NCBI RefSeq assembly: GCF_014904695.1
Contig: NZ_JACXXN010000001.1
Location: forward strand, 546,500-610,499
Reading direction: 5' to 3'
Origin: Nostoc sp. MG11
Lineage (GTDB): Bacteria; Cyanobacteriota; Cyanobacteriia; Cyanobacteriales; Nostocaceae
DNA length: 64,000 nucleotides
Positions 1 to 8,038 of the stretch are shown one piece after another. Under the pieces are notes generated by a model. It saw only the letters and a list, made by a program, of their open reading frames with translations, was not told the origin of the DNA and searched no databases. The position numbers and the translations under genes were made by a program. Positions within the stretch are counted from its first letter, which is position 1, and each line of letters opens with the position of its first letter.

Positions 1-428
1 GTAATCCAGCGCCCTTGGTCATCTTGTTCAATATAAACATCGGCGTTGACTAAGGTGACATCTAGCTTTAGCTGGCGGTTAAAGATTAATTGCAGTAGGT
101 TAAAACCCACCTCTACAGCATCGACATCTGCTCGGTCTGGATCTGTAGGTGTTGCTGGGATGGTTGAAGCCCCAAACTTTACCCCCGTCAAGGAAAATTC
201 TTTGACTTTTCCTAGTTTTACCGGACGATTGAGTGTAGTAGTGAGACTTTGTTCTGCCAGTGGCGTTAACTCTTTTTGGACAAAAGTCCGCAACCGCCAA
301 ATACCGCCAAAAATTCCAATGAGCAAAAGTCCGCCCAAGGCAATGCCACCGCGACTCAACACGAGTAACCACACACGCTTGCGGACAGGAGCAGAGGGGT
401 GATGATCTAGATTGGGAGATTTAATCAT
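1..428 (-). CDS. TamB-like translocation/assembly protein (DUF490 type), N-terminal part only
   Basis: Open reading frame on the minus strand from an ATG at 428 that runs off the left edge; about 142 codons are visible. The protein begins MIKSPNLDHH, has one hydrophobic segment at about residues 22-45 (ending GIFGGIWRLR) and then a region of AsmA/TamB style (TTTLNRPVKLGKV, then FSLTGVKFGAS, then LVNADVYIEQD). Proteins of this family are anchored in the inner membrane and span the periplasm as a beta-rich bridge, helping outer-membrane protein or lipid delivery. The family call rests on the N-terminus alone. The next gene at 702 is divergent. Confidence 0.7.
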   Translation of the reverse strand, partial: MIKSPNLDHHPSAPVRKRVWLLVLSRGGIALGGLLLIGIFGGIWRLRTFVQKELTPLAEQSLTTTLNRPVKLGKVKEFSLTGVKFGASTIPATPTDPDRADVDAVEVGFNLLQLIFNRQLKLDVTLVNADVYIEQDDQGRWI

Positions 429-701
429 TTGCTTTCACTGTATCAATTGCCGGATGTAGCTGGCACACCACAAGCATTAACTGGCACAATAATTTACTAT
501 GCCATTTCCAGGATAAATCAACAAAACCCAAGACCTTATCGGTTGAGTTACGGCATTTGCACTACTCGTTATTTATCCTTAATAATGTTGGTACTCTCAG
601 GAAAATCCGCAGAAAGTGAAAATTGTCGCTGTGACTTTCCCTTAGGGACAACCTAGAACTTTAATATGAATAGACCTTAAAAAGAACAGATGATTACACC
701 T

Positions 702-1112
702 ATGCGTGTTTTTGTGTTAATGTTTAACGCTCGAACTGAAAATGAGGGGATTCACACGATTCGGGTAGGCGATCGCAATAAAATTCTAATGTTCGAGTCA
801 GAAGACGACGCCACGCGCTTTTCTTTGCTGTTAGAAGCTCAAGATTTCCCCGCACCTACACCAGAGCCAATTGATGCTGAGGAAATCAAAGAATTTTGCG
901 AAAGTGCGGGTTATGAATGGGAAATCGTCCCGGAAAACAGCCCTCTAATTGAAAAAGTTCCCGAACTTAACGTGGAAGAAACTGATTGGCAACCAGATGC
1001 CTCGAAGGAGGATACTGATCAATACATTCGACCCAGCCAACAACTAGAAGAACCAGAATTGTCTGATTCTGAACTTGACAACATTCGTCGCAAATTGGAA
1101 GGATTGTTGTAA
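702..1112 (+). CDS. DUF3110 domain-containing protein
   Basis: A small acidic protein of about 136 residues. The first 45 residues (MRVFVLMFNA, NEGIHTIRVGDRN, then MFESEDDATRFSLLLEAQDF) match the DUF3110 domain found throughout cyanobacteria and plastids; the function is unknown. The C-terminal half is rich in Glu and Asp and probably disordered, with a short conserved-looking tail (ELDNIRRKLEGLL). An in-frame ATG at 690 would add four residues; I prefer 702 because family members start at MRVFV. Neither start has a strong Shine-Dalgarno sequence. It is soluble, with no signal peptide. Confidence 0.8.
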   Translation: MRVFVLMFNARTENEGIHTIRVGDRNKILMFESEDDATRFSLLLEAQDFPAPTPEPIDAEEIKEFCESAGYEWEIVPENSPLIEKVPELNVEETDWQPDASKEDTDQYIRPSQQLEEPELSDSELDNIRRKLEGLL

Positions 1113-1143
1113 TTAATTAAAGTTGCTAATTACTCAAAGCAGG

Positions 1144-1172
1144 ACAAGGGGAATATAAACAACACCCCTTGT
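1144..1172 (+). terminator. possible terminator hairpin after the DUF3110 gene
   Basis: ACAAGGGG at 1144-1151 pairs with CCCCTTGT at 1165-1172, 32 bases after the stop codon. There is no clean T-run afterwards (TTATGC), so intrinsic termination is uncertain. Confidence 0.3.
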
Positions 1173-1284
1173 TTATGCTGTTTAAAGCTTGAATAGTTAG
1201 TTAATAAAAAAGATTTGTTTAGAATCCAAAAAAATAAAATTACTTAATAATAATCTGTGAAAGTGCGAAAAGTATAAGGAGATT

Positions 1285-1341
1285 ATGACTATTAAATCTG
1301 TCGCTAATAAATGGCAGCTTCACCTAAGTAATACCAATTAA
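1285..1341 (+). CDS. 18-codon ORF with a good ribosome binding site, cut by a MITE
   Basis: ATG at 1285 is preceded by AAGGAG (1276-1281). It opens a frame reading MTIKSVANKWQ then LHLSNTN and stops at 1341. The last codons lie inside the repeat element that starts at 1331. The strong ribosome binding site suggests a real translation start, but the product is either a very short peptide or the stump of a gene interrupted by the element. I see no convincing continuation beyond the element. Confidence 0.25.
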   Translation: MTIKSVANKWQLHLSNTN

Positions 1342-1434
1342 AAAAAAATAATGCGACAGATAGATCATTGTAGAGACGTTGCATTGCAACGTCTCTACCA
1401 AAGGATTTGTTGCAATCATTAATTGAATCGGTAT
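1331..1434. repeat. MITE-like element with a strong central palindrome
   Basis: A 104-bp element. Its outer ends are imperfect inverted repeats: ATACCAATTAA at the left, and TTAATTGAATCGGTAT at the right, which reads ATACCGATTCAATTAA on the other strand. At 1370-1398 there is a perfect palindrome with 14-bp arms (GTAGAGACGTTGCA) around one T. It has no coding capacity. It fits the small non-autonomous palindromic elements common in Nostocales genomes. Confidence 0.7.
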
Positions 1435-1944
1435 AAGGCTATAAATTTGACAGCGATCGCACCAATGAATGCGATTAATATCTTCTTGAGATAAATCTTG
1501 CTGATTAAATCTACAAGTATTTGGCGATGATTTGCAGTCGCTATTAGCAAGATATTCTGAATCTATATTTTGCAAAACTGCTCAAATTGCTCACGAATTC
1601 ATTTGATATACGGCTTTAGTAATTACAAATAAACTAATGTGTTATTAACATATTGAACAAGATATGTAAAAGCTAAAAAATATTATATATAGTTAGTATT
1701 TAGTGAAAAATTTAGTTGTTTATATGTGTGTAATTGACACAAATAAAAATTAAATCGTCGGGAATAAATCAAGATTTTATACTTGCTAATTTTTACGCAT
1801 TTCGATAAATTCACCTATGCCCAATGATAGAGGTAAAAATTACTCCAAGCGATTGATGAAAAAAAATATTTAAAAAGGTATAAAGAGGATTATTGGCAAC
1901 TATAAATTTGTGAATAATTGCTTTTTAGTGTTGGGAGAAAAGAC
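1435..1944. other. AT-rich intergenic region upstream of the stress-protein gene
   Basis: No supported gene. Very AT-rich from about 1600 to 1900, with many short A/T runs, as expected for an upstream regulatory region of the gene at 1945. I could not single out a promoter with confidence. Confidence 0.4.
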
Positions 1945-3213
1945 ATGGTTGTAGGTTTACATAAGCGTGCTGTAGGTGTATTTTCTAATCGTCGTGATGT
2001 TGAGCAAGCGCTCCATGACTTAAAAAATGCTGGTTTTGGCATGGATAGAGTATCTGTCATTACCCAGGATGGGGAACGTGATGATATTGCTGGGGCTGAA
2101 GTACGCGATCGCGTTGGCGATAAATCTGATGAAGGTGCAAAAGCTGGAGCAGTCACAGGCGGTGCTTTGGGCGGATTAACTGGCTTATTAGTCGGTCTTG
2201 GTACTTTGGCAATCCCTGGAATTGGGCCAATCATGCTCGCCGGAGCCGCAGCAACTACCTTAGCTACTACTCTAGCTGGCGCTGGTATTGGTGCAGCAGC
2301 AGGTGGTTTATTGGGTGCATTGATCGGGTTAGGAATCCCCGAAGAACGAGCCAGAGTTTACGATGAACGAGTCAAGCAAGGACATTATTTAGTCATTATA
2401 GATGGCACAGATGCAGAAATCGCTAGCGCCCAAGCAATTCTAAATCATCGGGGTGTCGAAGAGTTTGGCATTTATGATCACCCAGATGCTAGAAATGCAA
2501 CTACTGATTATGTAACTCCTACTCCCACTACTCCAATTTCAACTACCGCTCGTAGAGATTTCGGCAGACGCGCGATCGGGGCATTTTCTCATCGTCGAGA
2601 TGCAGAAGCAGCACTTACAGAATTGCGAGATGCTGGTTTCGCGATGAATAACGTTTCCATTATTGCCAAGGATGCAAACGGTCAAAATATAGCTGGTGTA
2701 GATACAAATGCAGGTGCAGGTAATAAAGCAGGCGAGGGAGCCAAAACTGGAGCGGCTACAGGCGGCGTTCTAGGCGGTTTAGGCGGTTTATTAGTTGGAC
2801 TTGGCGCTTTAGCAATTCCTGGGGTTGGGCCCGTGATTGCCGGTGGTGCAGCCGCGACTGCTTTAGCAACAACGGTAACTGGCGGTGCGATTGGTGCAGC
2901 AGCAGGGGGTATAGTTGGCGGACTCGTAGGCTTAGGAATTCCTGAAGATCGAGCGCGAGTTTATAGCGATCGCTTTCAACGAGGCGACTACTTAGTAATT
3001 GTAGATGGTACGGAAGCTGAAATACGTCATGCTGAAGGGATTCTCAAACGTCGAGGTATAGAAGAATTCGCCATCTATGATGCTACTGATTTAAGCGAAC
3101 ATCGCTCTGGTTTCGACCGAGTTACAAATTCTGATACCGTTCGCACTAATTACTCAACAGGAACTCATGATCCTTCTGTGATCATTGTTGACCGTCGAGA
3201 CGAAACAGTTTAA
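1945..3213 (+). CDS. general stress protein with two YflT-like/glycine-zipper halves
   Basis: 422 residues. The protein is an internal duplication. Each half has a soluble YflT-like domain (AVGVFSNRRDVEQALHDL near residue 6; AIGAFSHRRDAEAALTEL near residue 207) followed by a Gly/Ala-rich hydrophobic zipper (about residues 65-130 and 265-335) and a short beta-rich tail (HYLVIIDGT; DYLVIVDGT). The halves are joined by a Thr/Pro-rich linker. Related proteins are induced by heat, salt or oxidative stress; the molecular role is unknown. The glycine zipper suggests membrane association. I chose ATG 1945 because GGGAGAAAAG lies just upstream; an in-frame TTG at 1918 has no such support. It starts a run of small same-strand, stress-type genes. 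Confidence 0.75.
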   Translation: MVVGLHKRAVGVFSNRRDVEQALHDLKNAGFGMDRVSVITQDGERDDIAGAEVRDRVGDKSDEGAKAGAVTGGALGGLTGLLVGLGTLAIPGIGPIMLAGAAATTLATTLAGAGIGAAAGGLLGALIGLGIPEERARVYDERVKQGHYLVIIDGTDAEIASAQAILNHRGVEEFGIYDHPDARNATTDYVTPTPTTPISTTARRDFGRRAIGAFSHRRDAEAALTELRDAGFAMNNVSIIAKDANGQNIAGVDTNAGAGNKAGEGAKTGAATGGVLGGLGGLLVGLGALAIPGVGPVIAGGAAATALATTVTGGAIGAAAGGIVGGLVGLGIPEDRARVYSDRFQRGDYLVIVDGTEAEIRHAEGILKRRGIEEFAIYDATDLSEHRSGFDRVTNSDTVRTNYSTGTHDPSVIIVDRRDETV

Positions 3214-3253
3214 CCCAAAAAAGTTGTCACTCACACTCATTCTAAAAAATTGC

Positions 3254-3286
3254 TAGAGCAAGAATATCGTAACCTTGCTCTATCTT
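3254..3286 (+). terminator. terminator-like hairpin after the stress-protein gene
   Basis: TAGAGCAAG (3254-3262) pairs with CTTGCTCTA (3274-3282), followed by TCTT. It lies 41 bases after the stop at 3213 and before the next gene on the same strand. The stem is good and the T-run weak. Confidence 0.45.
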
Positions 3287-3351
3287 AAAATACTTGCTCC
3301 TCACTACTGCCGCAAATATCAACAGACTTCTTTCGAGCCAGAATCAAACAT

Positions 3352-3813
3352 ATGCAAAAGCTAACTCCTTTCCTAATTAGTGGCCTTTTAGTTTTCGGTG
3401 CAGCTGCTTGTCAAGATCCTGCTAGAACTAGTGTAGATGCGCCCGATACTGTTAATGCTAGTCCACAGGCGCCGACTGCACAAACAACACAAGCTTCTAA
3501 AGAAGATGCACAAAGTGAAGTCCGCAGAAGACAACTAGATGCAGATATTCGCGCTCGTGAACAGCGAAATAATGCAACTGGTGGCGATGCAAATAGAGCG
3601 CCAGCTGACCTAGCTAGTGAAGTTCGCTCTAAATTGGAAGCTAATATACCTGGTGGACAGTTAACAGTTAATGCAGTAGAAAATGGCACTGTTACCGTAG
3701 CGGGAACTGTAAATAATCAGGATCAGTTATCTAAAATTGAACCTTTAGCTAAAGAAATCAAAGGTGTCACAGCCGTAGTTAACAAAGCAACTGTTGCTCC
3801 ACCAAAAAGCTGA
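3352..3813 (+). CDS. BON-domain lipoprotein
   Basis: 153 residues. The N-terminus is a lipoprotein signal: MQKL, a hydrophobic core, then a lipobox ending GAAAC, which puts the lipidated cysteine at residue 20. A Gln/Thr/Ala-rich, charged linker follows (residues 25-80, including repeated ARTS/RRRQLDADIRARE-type stretches). A single BON domain ends the protein (about 84-150: LASEVRSKLEANI, GTVTVAGTV, EIKGVTAVVNKATV). BON domains bind membranes or lipids and are found in envelope-stress proteins such as OsmY. It probably sits in the periplasm attached to a membrane. It lies in a run of stress-type genes on the same strand. Confidence 0.75.
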   Translation: MQKLTPFLISGLLVFGAAACQDPARTSVDAPDTVNASPQAPTAQTTQASKEDAQSEVRRRQLDADIRAREQRNNATGGDANRAPADLASEVRSKLEANIPGGQLTVNAVENGTVTVAGTVNNQDQLSKIEPLAKEIKGVTAVVNKATVAPPKS

Positions 3814-3992
3814 AGTGGCTAACAACAAATTTATAGAAGTAGGTAAGCATAAATAAAACTTTAATGCTCCTACTAAATGGTGGTCAGTAGTCAATACAAC
3901 TGACCACAGATAATTGACAATTGACGACTCTCAAAATAATGTTTATTTAAGCTCAGTCACTTAAAAAAACTGTCGTAATTGCCGAAAAAACT

Positions 3993-4424
3993 ATGGAAGC
4001 TGAACAACAGCAACTCGAATCTATCAATACTACGTCACCACAAGGTCTACTAGCACTGGAAGGTGCAGAAACTACAAACTTACCAAAGTTACCACCTGCT
4101 CCTGAACCAGAATCACAATGGCAGCAAGTTAGCAAACAAATTGCTCAATTTTTAGAACAACTGCCTGATTATTTAAGTAGGTTTTTTAATAAATACAGTC
4201 AGTCTTTAATAACTGTAGCTTTAATTTTAACTGCGATTGTTACAGTTAAAGTAGTGCTAGCAGTACTGGATGCAATTAACGATATTCCACTGTTATCACC
4301 AACTTTTGAGTTAATTGGAATTGGTTATGCCACGTGGTTTAGTTCCCGTTATCTCATCAGAGCTTCAACTCGGCAAGAATTAGCTAAGGAAATTCAAATA
4401 CTAAAAGAGCAAATTGTAGGCTAA
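3993..4424 (+). CDS. CAAD-domain membrane protein
   Basis: 143 residues. A Gln/Glu/Pro-rich soluble N-terminus (1-45) leads to an amphipathic stretch (QIAQFLEQLPDYLSRFF), two hydrophobic segments (about 70-92 and 100-118) and a charged C-terminal helix. The pattern, with TFELIGIGYATWFSSRYL between the second segment and the tail, matches the CAAD domain. This domain is appended to some cyanobacterial aminoacyl-tRNA synthetases and also occurs alone as thylakoid proteins (CURT1-like) that shape or anchor to membranes. Here it stands alone, with no synthetase fused. No strong ribosome binding site was seen. Confidence 0.8.
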   Translation: MEAEQQQLESINTTSPQGLLALEGAETTNLPKLPPAPEPESQWQQVSKQIAQFLEQLPDYLSRFFNKYSQSLITVALILTAIVTVKVVLAVLDAINDIPLLSPTFELIGIGYATWFSSRYLIRASTRQELAKEIQILKEQIVG

Positions 4425-4482
4425 CAAATTTTAAACTCATTAACTTAGTTTTAAGGCAGGAGTTGGTACTGTTGAATATTTT

Positions 4483-4683
4483 GGCGTTGCTGAATCCAGG
4501 TATGAATTTACCGGGCTACGCCCCGCTTCTCTACGAAACACTCCGCGAATGCTAACACGCAGAGACGCAGCGAAAAGTTTGATCGGAGGTTTCCTCCGAT
4601 CAAAGCTTTTAAAGACAGAGGCGCAGAGAGTAAGAATTTAAGATGTTAAGTTTTTAAATTTTATACTTCAATTCAGCAATGCC
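4483..4683. repeat. MITE-like element with GGCGTTGCTGAAT ends
   Basis: GGCGTTGCTGAAT at 4483-4495 and ATTCAGCAATGCC at 4671-4683 are inverted repeats with one mismatch. Inside are the common cyanobacterial repeat string with GGGCTACGCCCCGC and a perfect hairpin, TTTGATCGGAGG (4578-4589) with CCTCCGATCAAA (4593-4604). It is noncoding. Related ends occur near 38514-38556 and 52922-52947. Confidence 0.6.
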
Positions 4684-5015
4684 AATGTTTTATTATAGTA
4701 GATGGGTAATTTCCATCCTGTATTTGGTTGGATTTTGTTTAGAAGTAAATTACTCTATTTAATCAATAAGCAATTATAGCCGATGAGTTATATTCTAATA
4801 TAGCTATGATGACTCTCAGTAGCTTAATCTTTAATAGAAATTGTGTATTACCTTGCTGACTTGCATTGTTGTTCTAAATACATCCAAAGACAGAGAAAAT
4901 AATATATCTTTTAATACAAATCACTTCTAAAGATAGTAGATTATAAATGAGAAACCTCCTAATCTAGTTCTCGAAGTTATTCAACAAAATCTTTAACGAA
5001 ACGAGGACATAAATT
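4684..5015. other. AT-rich upstream region
   Basis: No gene seen. AT-rich sequence leads to the gene at 5016, whose ribosome binding site is the GAGG at about 5002-5005. Nothing else could be supported. Confidence 0.4.
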
Positions 5016-5423
5016 ATGGCTAATCAAGCAGATAATAAATCAATAGACTCATCAGATCGGGCTGAAGTAGATACATACGATCGCGGCATTATCCCAGCTG
5101 AAACTGCTGCTCGGATGAAAAGAGAAGGAGATAAGTACAAAACACTTCCCACAGAAGAGAGAGAGGCAGGTGCGCCTACCGATGACCAAACCGATAGCGG
5201 GAGTATACGCACCACTGACGGCTACACTGTGGACAAAGAAGGTTTGGCGAACAACTATGCAGTTGAACCGGAAATGTACTACGAACAACCAGGTGATGCA
5301 CGTAAACAAGCAGCAGAAGACACCGCTGAACGTGTTGAAGAACTCGGAGAAATTAATCAGGACGAGGAAGGTAAGTTGACAGAAAAGGGTGACAAACGGG
5401 GTAAAGGCCCAGGAGTAATTTAG
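5016..5423 (+). CDS. small hydrophilic acidic protein of unknown function
   Basis: 135 residues with no hydrophobic segment and no signal peptide; Asp, Glu, Lys, Thr and Gly dominate. The low complexity and charge suggest a largely disordered protein. Visible features are RGIIPAETAARMKREGDKY near the N-terminus and a basic/glycine tail (KGDKRGKGPGVI). A GAGG lies about 12 bases before the ATG. I do not recognise the family. Its position after glycine-zipper, BON and CAAD genes, and its hydrophilin-like composition, make a desiccation- or osmotic-stress role plausible, but this is inference only. Confidence 0.6.
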   Translation: MANQADNKSIDSSDRAEVDTYDRGIIPAETAARMKREGDKYKTLPTEEREAGAPTDDQTDSGSIRTTDGYTVDKEGLANNYAVEPEMYYEQPGDARKQAAEDTAERVEELGEINQDEEGKLTEKGDKRGKGPGVI

Positions 5424-5491
5424 TTAATATCTATTACTTTTTCGGATTTTCCTAGGTGCAATTACACGTAAAAGGGCTAGCGGGACAGGTT

Positions 5492-5519
5492 ATACAGACG
5501 CGATTAATCACGTCTGTAT
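5492..5519. repeat. palindromic repeat, possible terminator
   Basis: ATACAGACGCGATT and AATCACGTCTGTAT form a near-perfect palindrome (13 of 14 pairs), 68 bases after the stop of the upstream gene. No T-run follows. This is a dispersed palindrome type typical of Nostocales genomes. Confidence 0.5.
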
Positions 5520-5710
5520 TGCTATTTAAGTAGATTGATGAGTGGGAGCAAATTTTAAACGACTCAACAGGATTATGCCACCAAGGGATAAATAGTGCTT
5601 GAGGTAGCGATCGCGCTTGGCGTTAGTAGAGTTATTGTTTTTAACATCAATGTTTAGTTAGCGTTTCTCAGCTTTTGATAAATTGGGCTTGTAAGAATTT
5701 GTGGTAGCCC

Positions 5711-6604
5711 ATGTCAGAACAAAAGCCATTAGTTATCACCAAAGAAGATGAAATATTCCCGCTTTACCCGCGTCTACCAATTCTCACAAGCCTTCAAGCA
5801 GGTTGGCCTGGTTTTTCATTTGGGTATATGTGTCAGCCTGCTTATGCATTTCCTGAAGTTTCCACTCCCCGGTGGCACTCTCTTGGCATTTTTACTCATG
5901 GAGAGCGGGTAATTTATGCTGAACGGAAAATAGATGGACGCAGACATCGTGATGCTGTATTTGGCGGTGATATAGTCATTACTCCCGTGAACATCGGGCA
6001 TGAGGCTTCTTGGGATGCTGAGGGAGACTTTATCTTACTCGGCATTGAACCACAGATTCTTGCTCGTGCAGTTGATGAAACAGCAGATAGCGAGCAGATT
6101 GAACTTGTGCCGCACTTTGCCACACCAGACCCCCTAGTTTATCAAATAGGGTTAGCACTAAAAAGCATTTTGGAAAACAATCCTTCAGGGAGTCGTCTTT
6201 ATGCAGAGACGATGGTGAATGCTTTATCAGTACATTTAATGCAACACTACTCCACACGAAAACTAATATTAAAAGCATATAAAAGTCTGCCACGGCGGGA
6301 ATTACAGCAAGTTATTGATTATATTCACGAACATCTCGACCAAAATTTAGGTTTAGCAGAATTGGCGGCGTTGATACCAATGAGTCCTCATTATTTTTCC
6401 CAGCTTTTTAAACAATCGATAGGAATGACTCCTCATAAATATGTAATTTACTGTCGAGTAGAACGAGCCAAGGAATTATTGCTGAAGGGAGAAATGGCGA
6501 TCGCTGACATTGCTCGCTTGGTTGGTTTTGCTAGTCAAAGCCATCTGAATTTTCAATTTAAACGTCTATTGGGTGTAACTCCGAAAACTATTCAACAAAG
6601 ATAG
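5711..6604 (+). CDS. AraC-family transcriptional regulator
   Basis: 297 residues. The N-terminal two thirds form a cupin-like sensing domain (for example GGDIVITPVNIGHEASWD near residue 85). The C-terminal 100 residues hold the two helix-turn-helix motifs of AraC/XylS proteins: LAELAALIPMSPHYFSQLFK, then IADIARLVGFASQSHLNFQFK, and an ending close to GVTPKTIQQR. The ligand is unknown. It lies 113 bases upstream of an unusual ndhH-like gene on the same strand, so it could control that gene. No autoregulatory site could be assigned. Confidence 0.85.
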   Translation: MSEQKPLVITKEDEIFPLYPRLPILTSLQAGWPGFSFGYMCQPAYAFPEVSTPRWHSLGIFTHGERVIYAERKIDGRRHRDAVFGGDIVITPVNIGHEASWDAEGDFILLGIEPQILARAVDETADSEQIELVPHFATPDPLVYQIGLALKSILENNPSGSRLYAETMVNALSVHLMQHYSTRKLILKAYKSLPRRELQQVIDYIHEHLDQNLGLAELAALIPMSPHYFSQLFKQSIGMTPHKYVIYCRVERAKELLLKGEMAIADIARLVGFASQSHLNFQFKRLLGVTPKTIQQR

Positions 6605-6717
6605 GGCAAATATGCAAAAAATCAGACGAATTTGAAAGACTCTAGCTCGTAAAGTTCCTACACTATCCAAAAACGGCATTTTGTTCTGCATGTTTAGGGA
6701 TTAAGGAAACTTTATTT

Positions 6718-7902
6718 ATGGGCAGAATTGAAACTAAAACTGACCCAATGGTGATTAACTTTGGCCCTCATCATCCCTCTATGCATGGGTGTTTTCGGAT
6801 TGTTGTCACCTTGGATGGAGAAGATGTCGTAGACTGTGAACCTGTTATCGGCTACCTGCACCGAGGTATGGAAAAGATTGCTGAAAACCGTACCAACATT
6901 ATGTATGTCCCTTATGTGAGTAGATGGGATTACTATGGCGGGATGTTTAATGAAGCAGTAACGGTAAATGCTGTTGAGAAATTAGCAAATATCTCCATTC
7001 CAAAACGTGCTAGCTACATTCGGGTAATCATGCTGGAGTTAGCTCGAATTGTTAACCATCTGCTGTGGTTAGGGCCTTTTCTAGGAGACTTTGGCGCACA
7101 AACTCCGATATTTTACACTTTGCGCGATCGCGAAATGATTCTTGACTTGTTTGAAGCTGCCACAGGCTATCGCATGGTCAACAATAATTATTTTCGCATG
7201 GGAGGGGTTGCTGCTGACCTTCCTTTTGGTTGGGTGGATAAATGCGAAGACTTTTGTAACTACTTTGTACCCACAATCGATGAGTATGAAAAATTAATGA
7301 CCAATAACCCCATTTTTCGCCGCCGAGCTGAGGGTGTGGGAGTTCTAAGTCGGGAAGATGCTATTAACTGGGGTATTTCTGGCCCCATGTTACGGGCTTC
7401 TGGGGTGAAGTGGGATTTACGAAAGGTTGACCACTATGAATGCTACGACGATTTTAACTGGGAAGTACAGTGGCATACAGCAGGAGATTGCTTTGCTAGA
7501 TATCTTGTGAGAATTGGGGAAATGCGTGAGTCAGTCAAGATTATTCAGCAAGCACTCAAGGGATTACCTGGTGGTGCATACGAAAATTTGGAAGCACAAC
7601 GCATGGTAGCAGGGGCTAAATCTGAGTGGAACGGGTTTGATTACCAGTTCATTGCCAAAAAAGTTGCACCCACATTTAAGATTCCTCAAGGTGAAAATTA
7701 TGTCCGTGTAGAGTCAGGGAGAGGAGAATTAGGAATTTATCTCATCGGTGATGATCATGTTTTCCCCTGGCGTTGGAAAATCCGTCCAGCCGATTTCAAT
7801 AATTTGCAAGTTTTACCTCAGTTAATCCGGGGTCAAAAAGTAGCAGATATTTTCGTCATCTTAGGAAGTATTGATGTTGTGATGGGGTCGGTAGACCGTT
7901 AA
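6718..7902 (+). CDS. ndhH: NdhH-like subunit of NDH-1 (NAD(P)H-quinone oxidoreductase subunit H), divergent copy
   Basis: 394 residues, the usual length of cyanobacterial NdhH, and full-length. Family landmarks are present: [10 protein letters not shown] near residue 15, [46 protein letters not shown], and the ending [14 protein letters not shown]. NdhH is the 49-kDa-type subunit of the peripheral arm of NDH-1 and helps form the quinone site. Several positions differ from the usual form as I remember it: FGPHH for [13 protein letters not shown] for VLRLIVTL, YYGGMF for [20 protein letters not shown] for FYQFREREMIYDLW. This looks like a second, specialised paralogue. AAGGA lies upstream. It is alone, next to an AraC gene, with no other ndh gene here. 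Confidence 0.85.
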   Translation: MGRIETKTDPMVINFGPHHPSMHGCFRIVVTLDGEDVVDCEPVIGYLHRGMEKIAENRTNIMYVPYVSRWDYYGGMFNEAVTVNAVEKLANISIPKRASYIRVIMLELARIVNHLLWLGPFLGDFGAQTPIFYTLRDREMILDLFEAATGYRMVNNNYFRMGGVAADLPFGWVDKCEDFCNYFVPTIDEYEKLMTNNPIFRRRAEGVGVLSREDAINWGISGPMLRASGVKWDLRKVDHYECYDDFNWEVQWHTAGDCFARYLVRIGEMRESVKIIQQALKGLPGGAYENLEAQRMVAGAKSEWNGFDYQFIAKKVAPTFKIPQGENYVRVESGRGELGIYLIGDDHVFPWRWKIRPADFNNLQVLPQLIRGQKVADIFVILGSIDVVMGSVDR

Positions 7903-7954
7903 ATAAATGAGTGGGAGCGGAGGAGCGGGAGAGCAGGGGAGAGTTAGATCTTCG

Positions 7955-8017
7955 TTCATCCACCTCAGAACTGGATTCATCCGCCTCAGAACTGGATTCA
8001 TCCACCTTAGAACCTCA
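7955..8017. repeat. 21-bp tandem repeat, three copies
   Basis: Three units at 7955-7975, 7976-7996 and 7997-8017, each beginning TTCATCC and running through CCTCAGAACTGGA; the third is degenerate. They lie in the short gap between the convergent ndhH-like and metallophosphoesterase genes. The 21-bp period equals that of the larger minisatellite at 42964. Confidence 0.75.
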
Positions 8018-8038
8018 AAGCTTCCAATGCCCCATTCC

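Noticed and set aside
46..402. 118-residue plus-strand frame at the left edge
   Set aside because: It is antisense to the TamB-like frame, whose protein shows clear family features.
1324..1575. 83-residue minus-strand frame
   Set aside because: Covers the MITE palindrome and AT-rich DNA, with no coding character or start signal.
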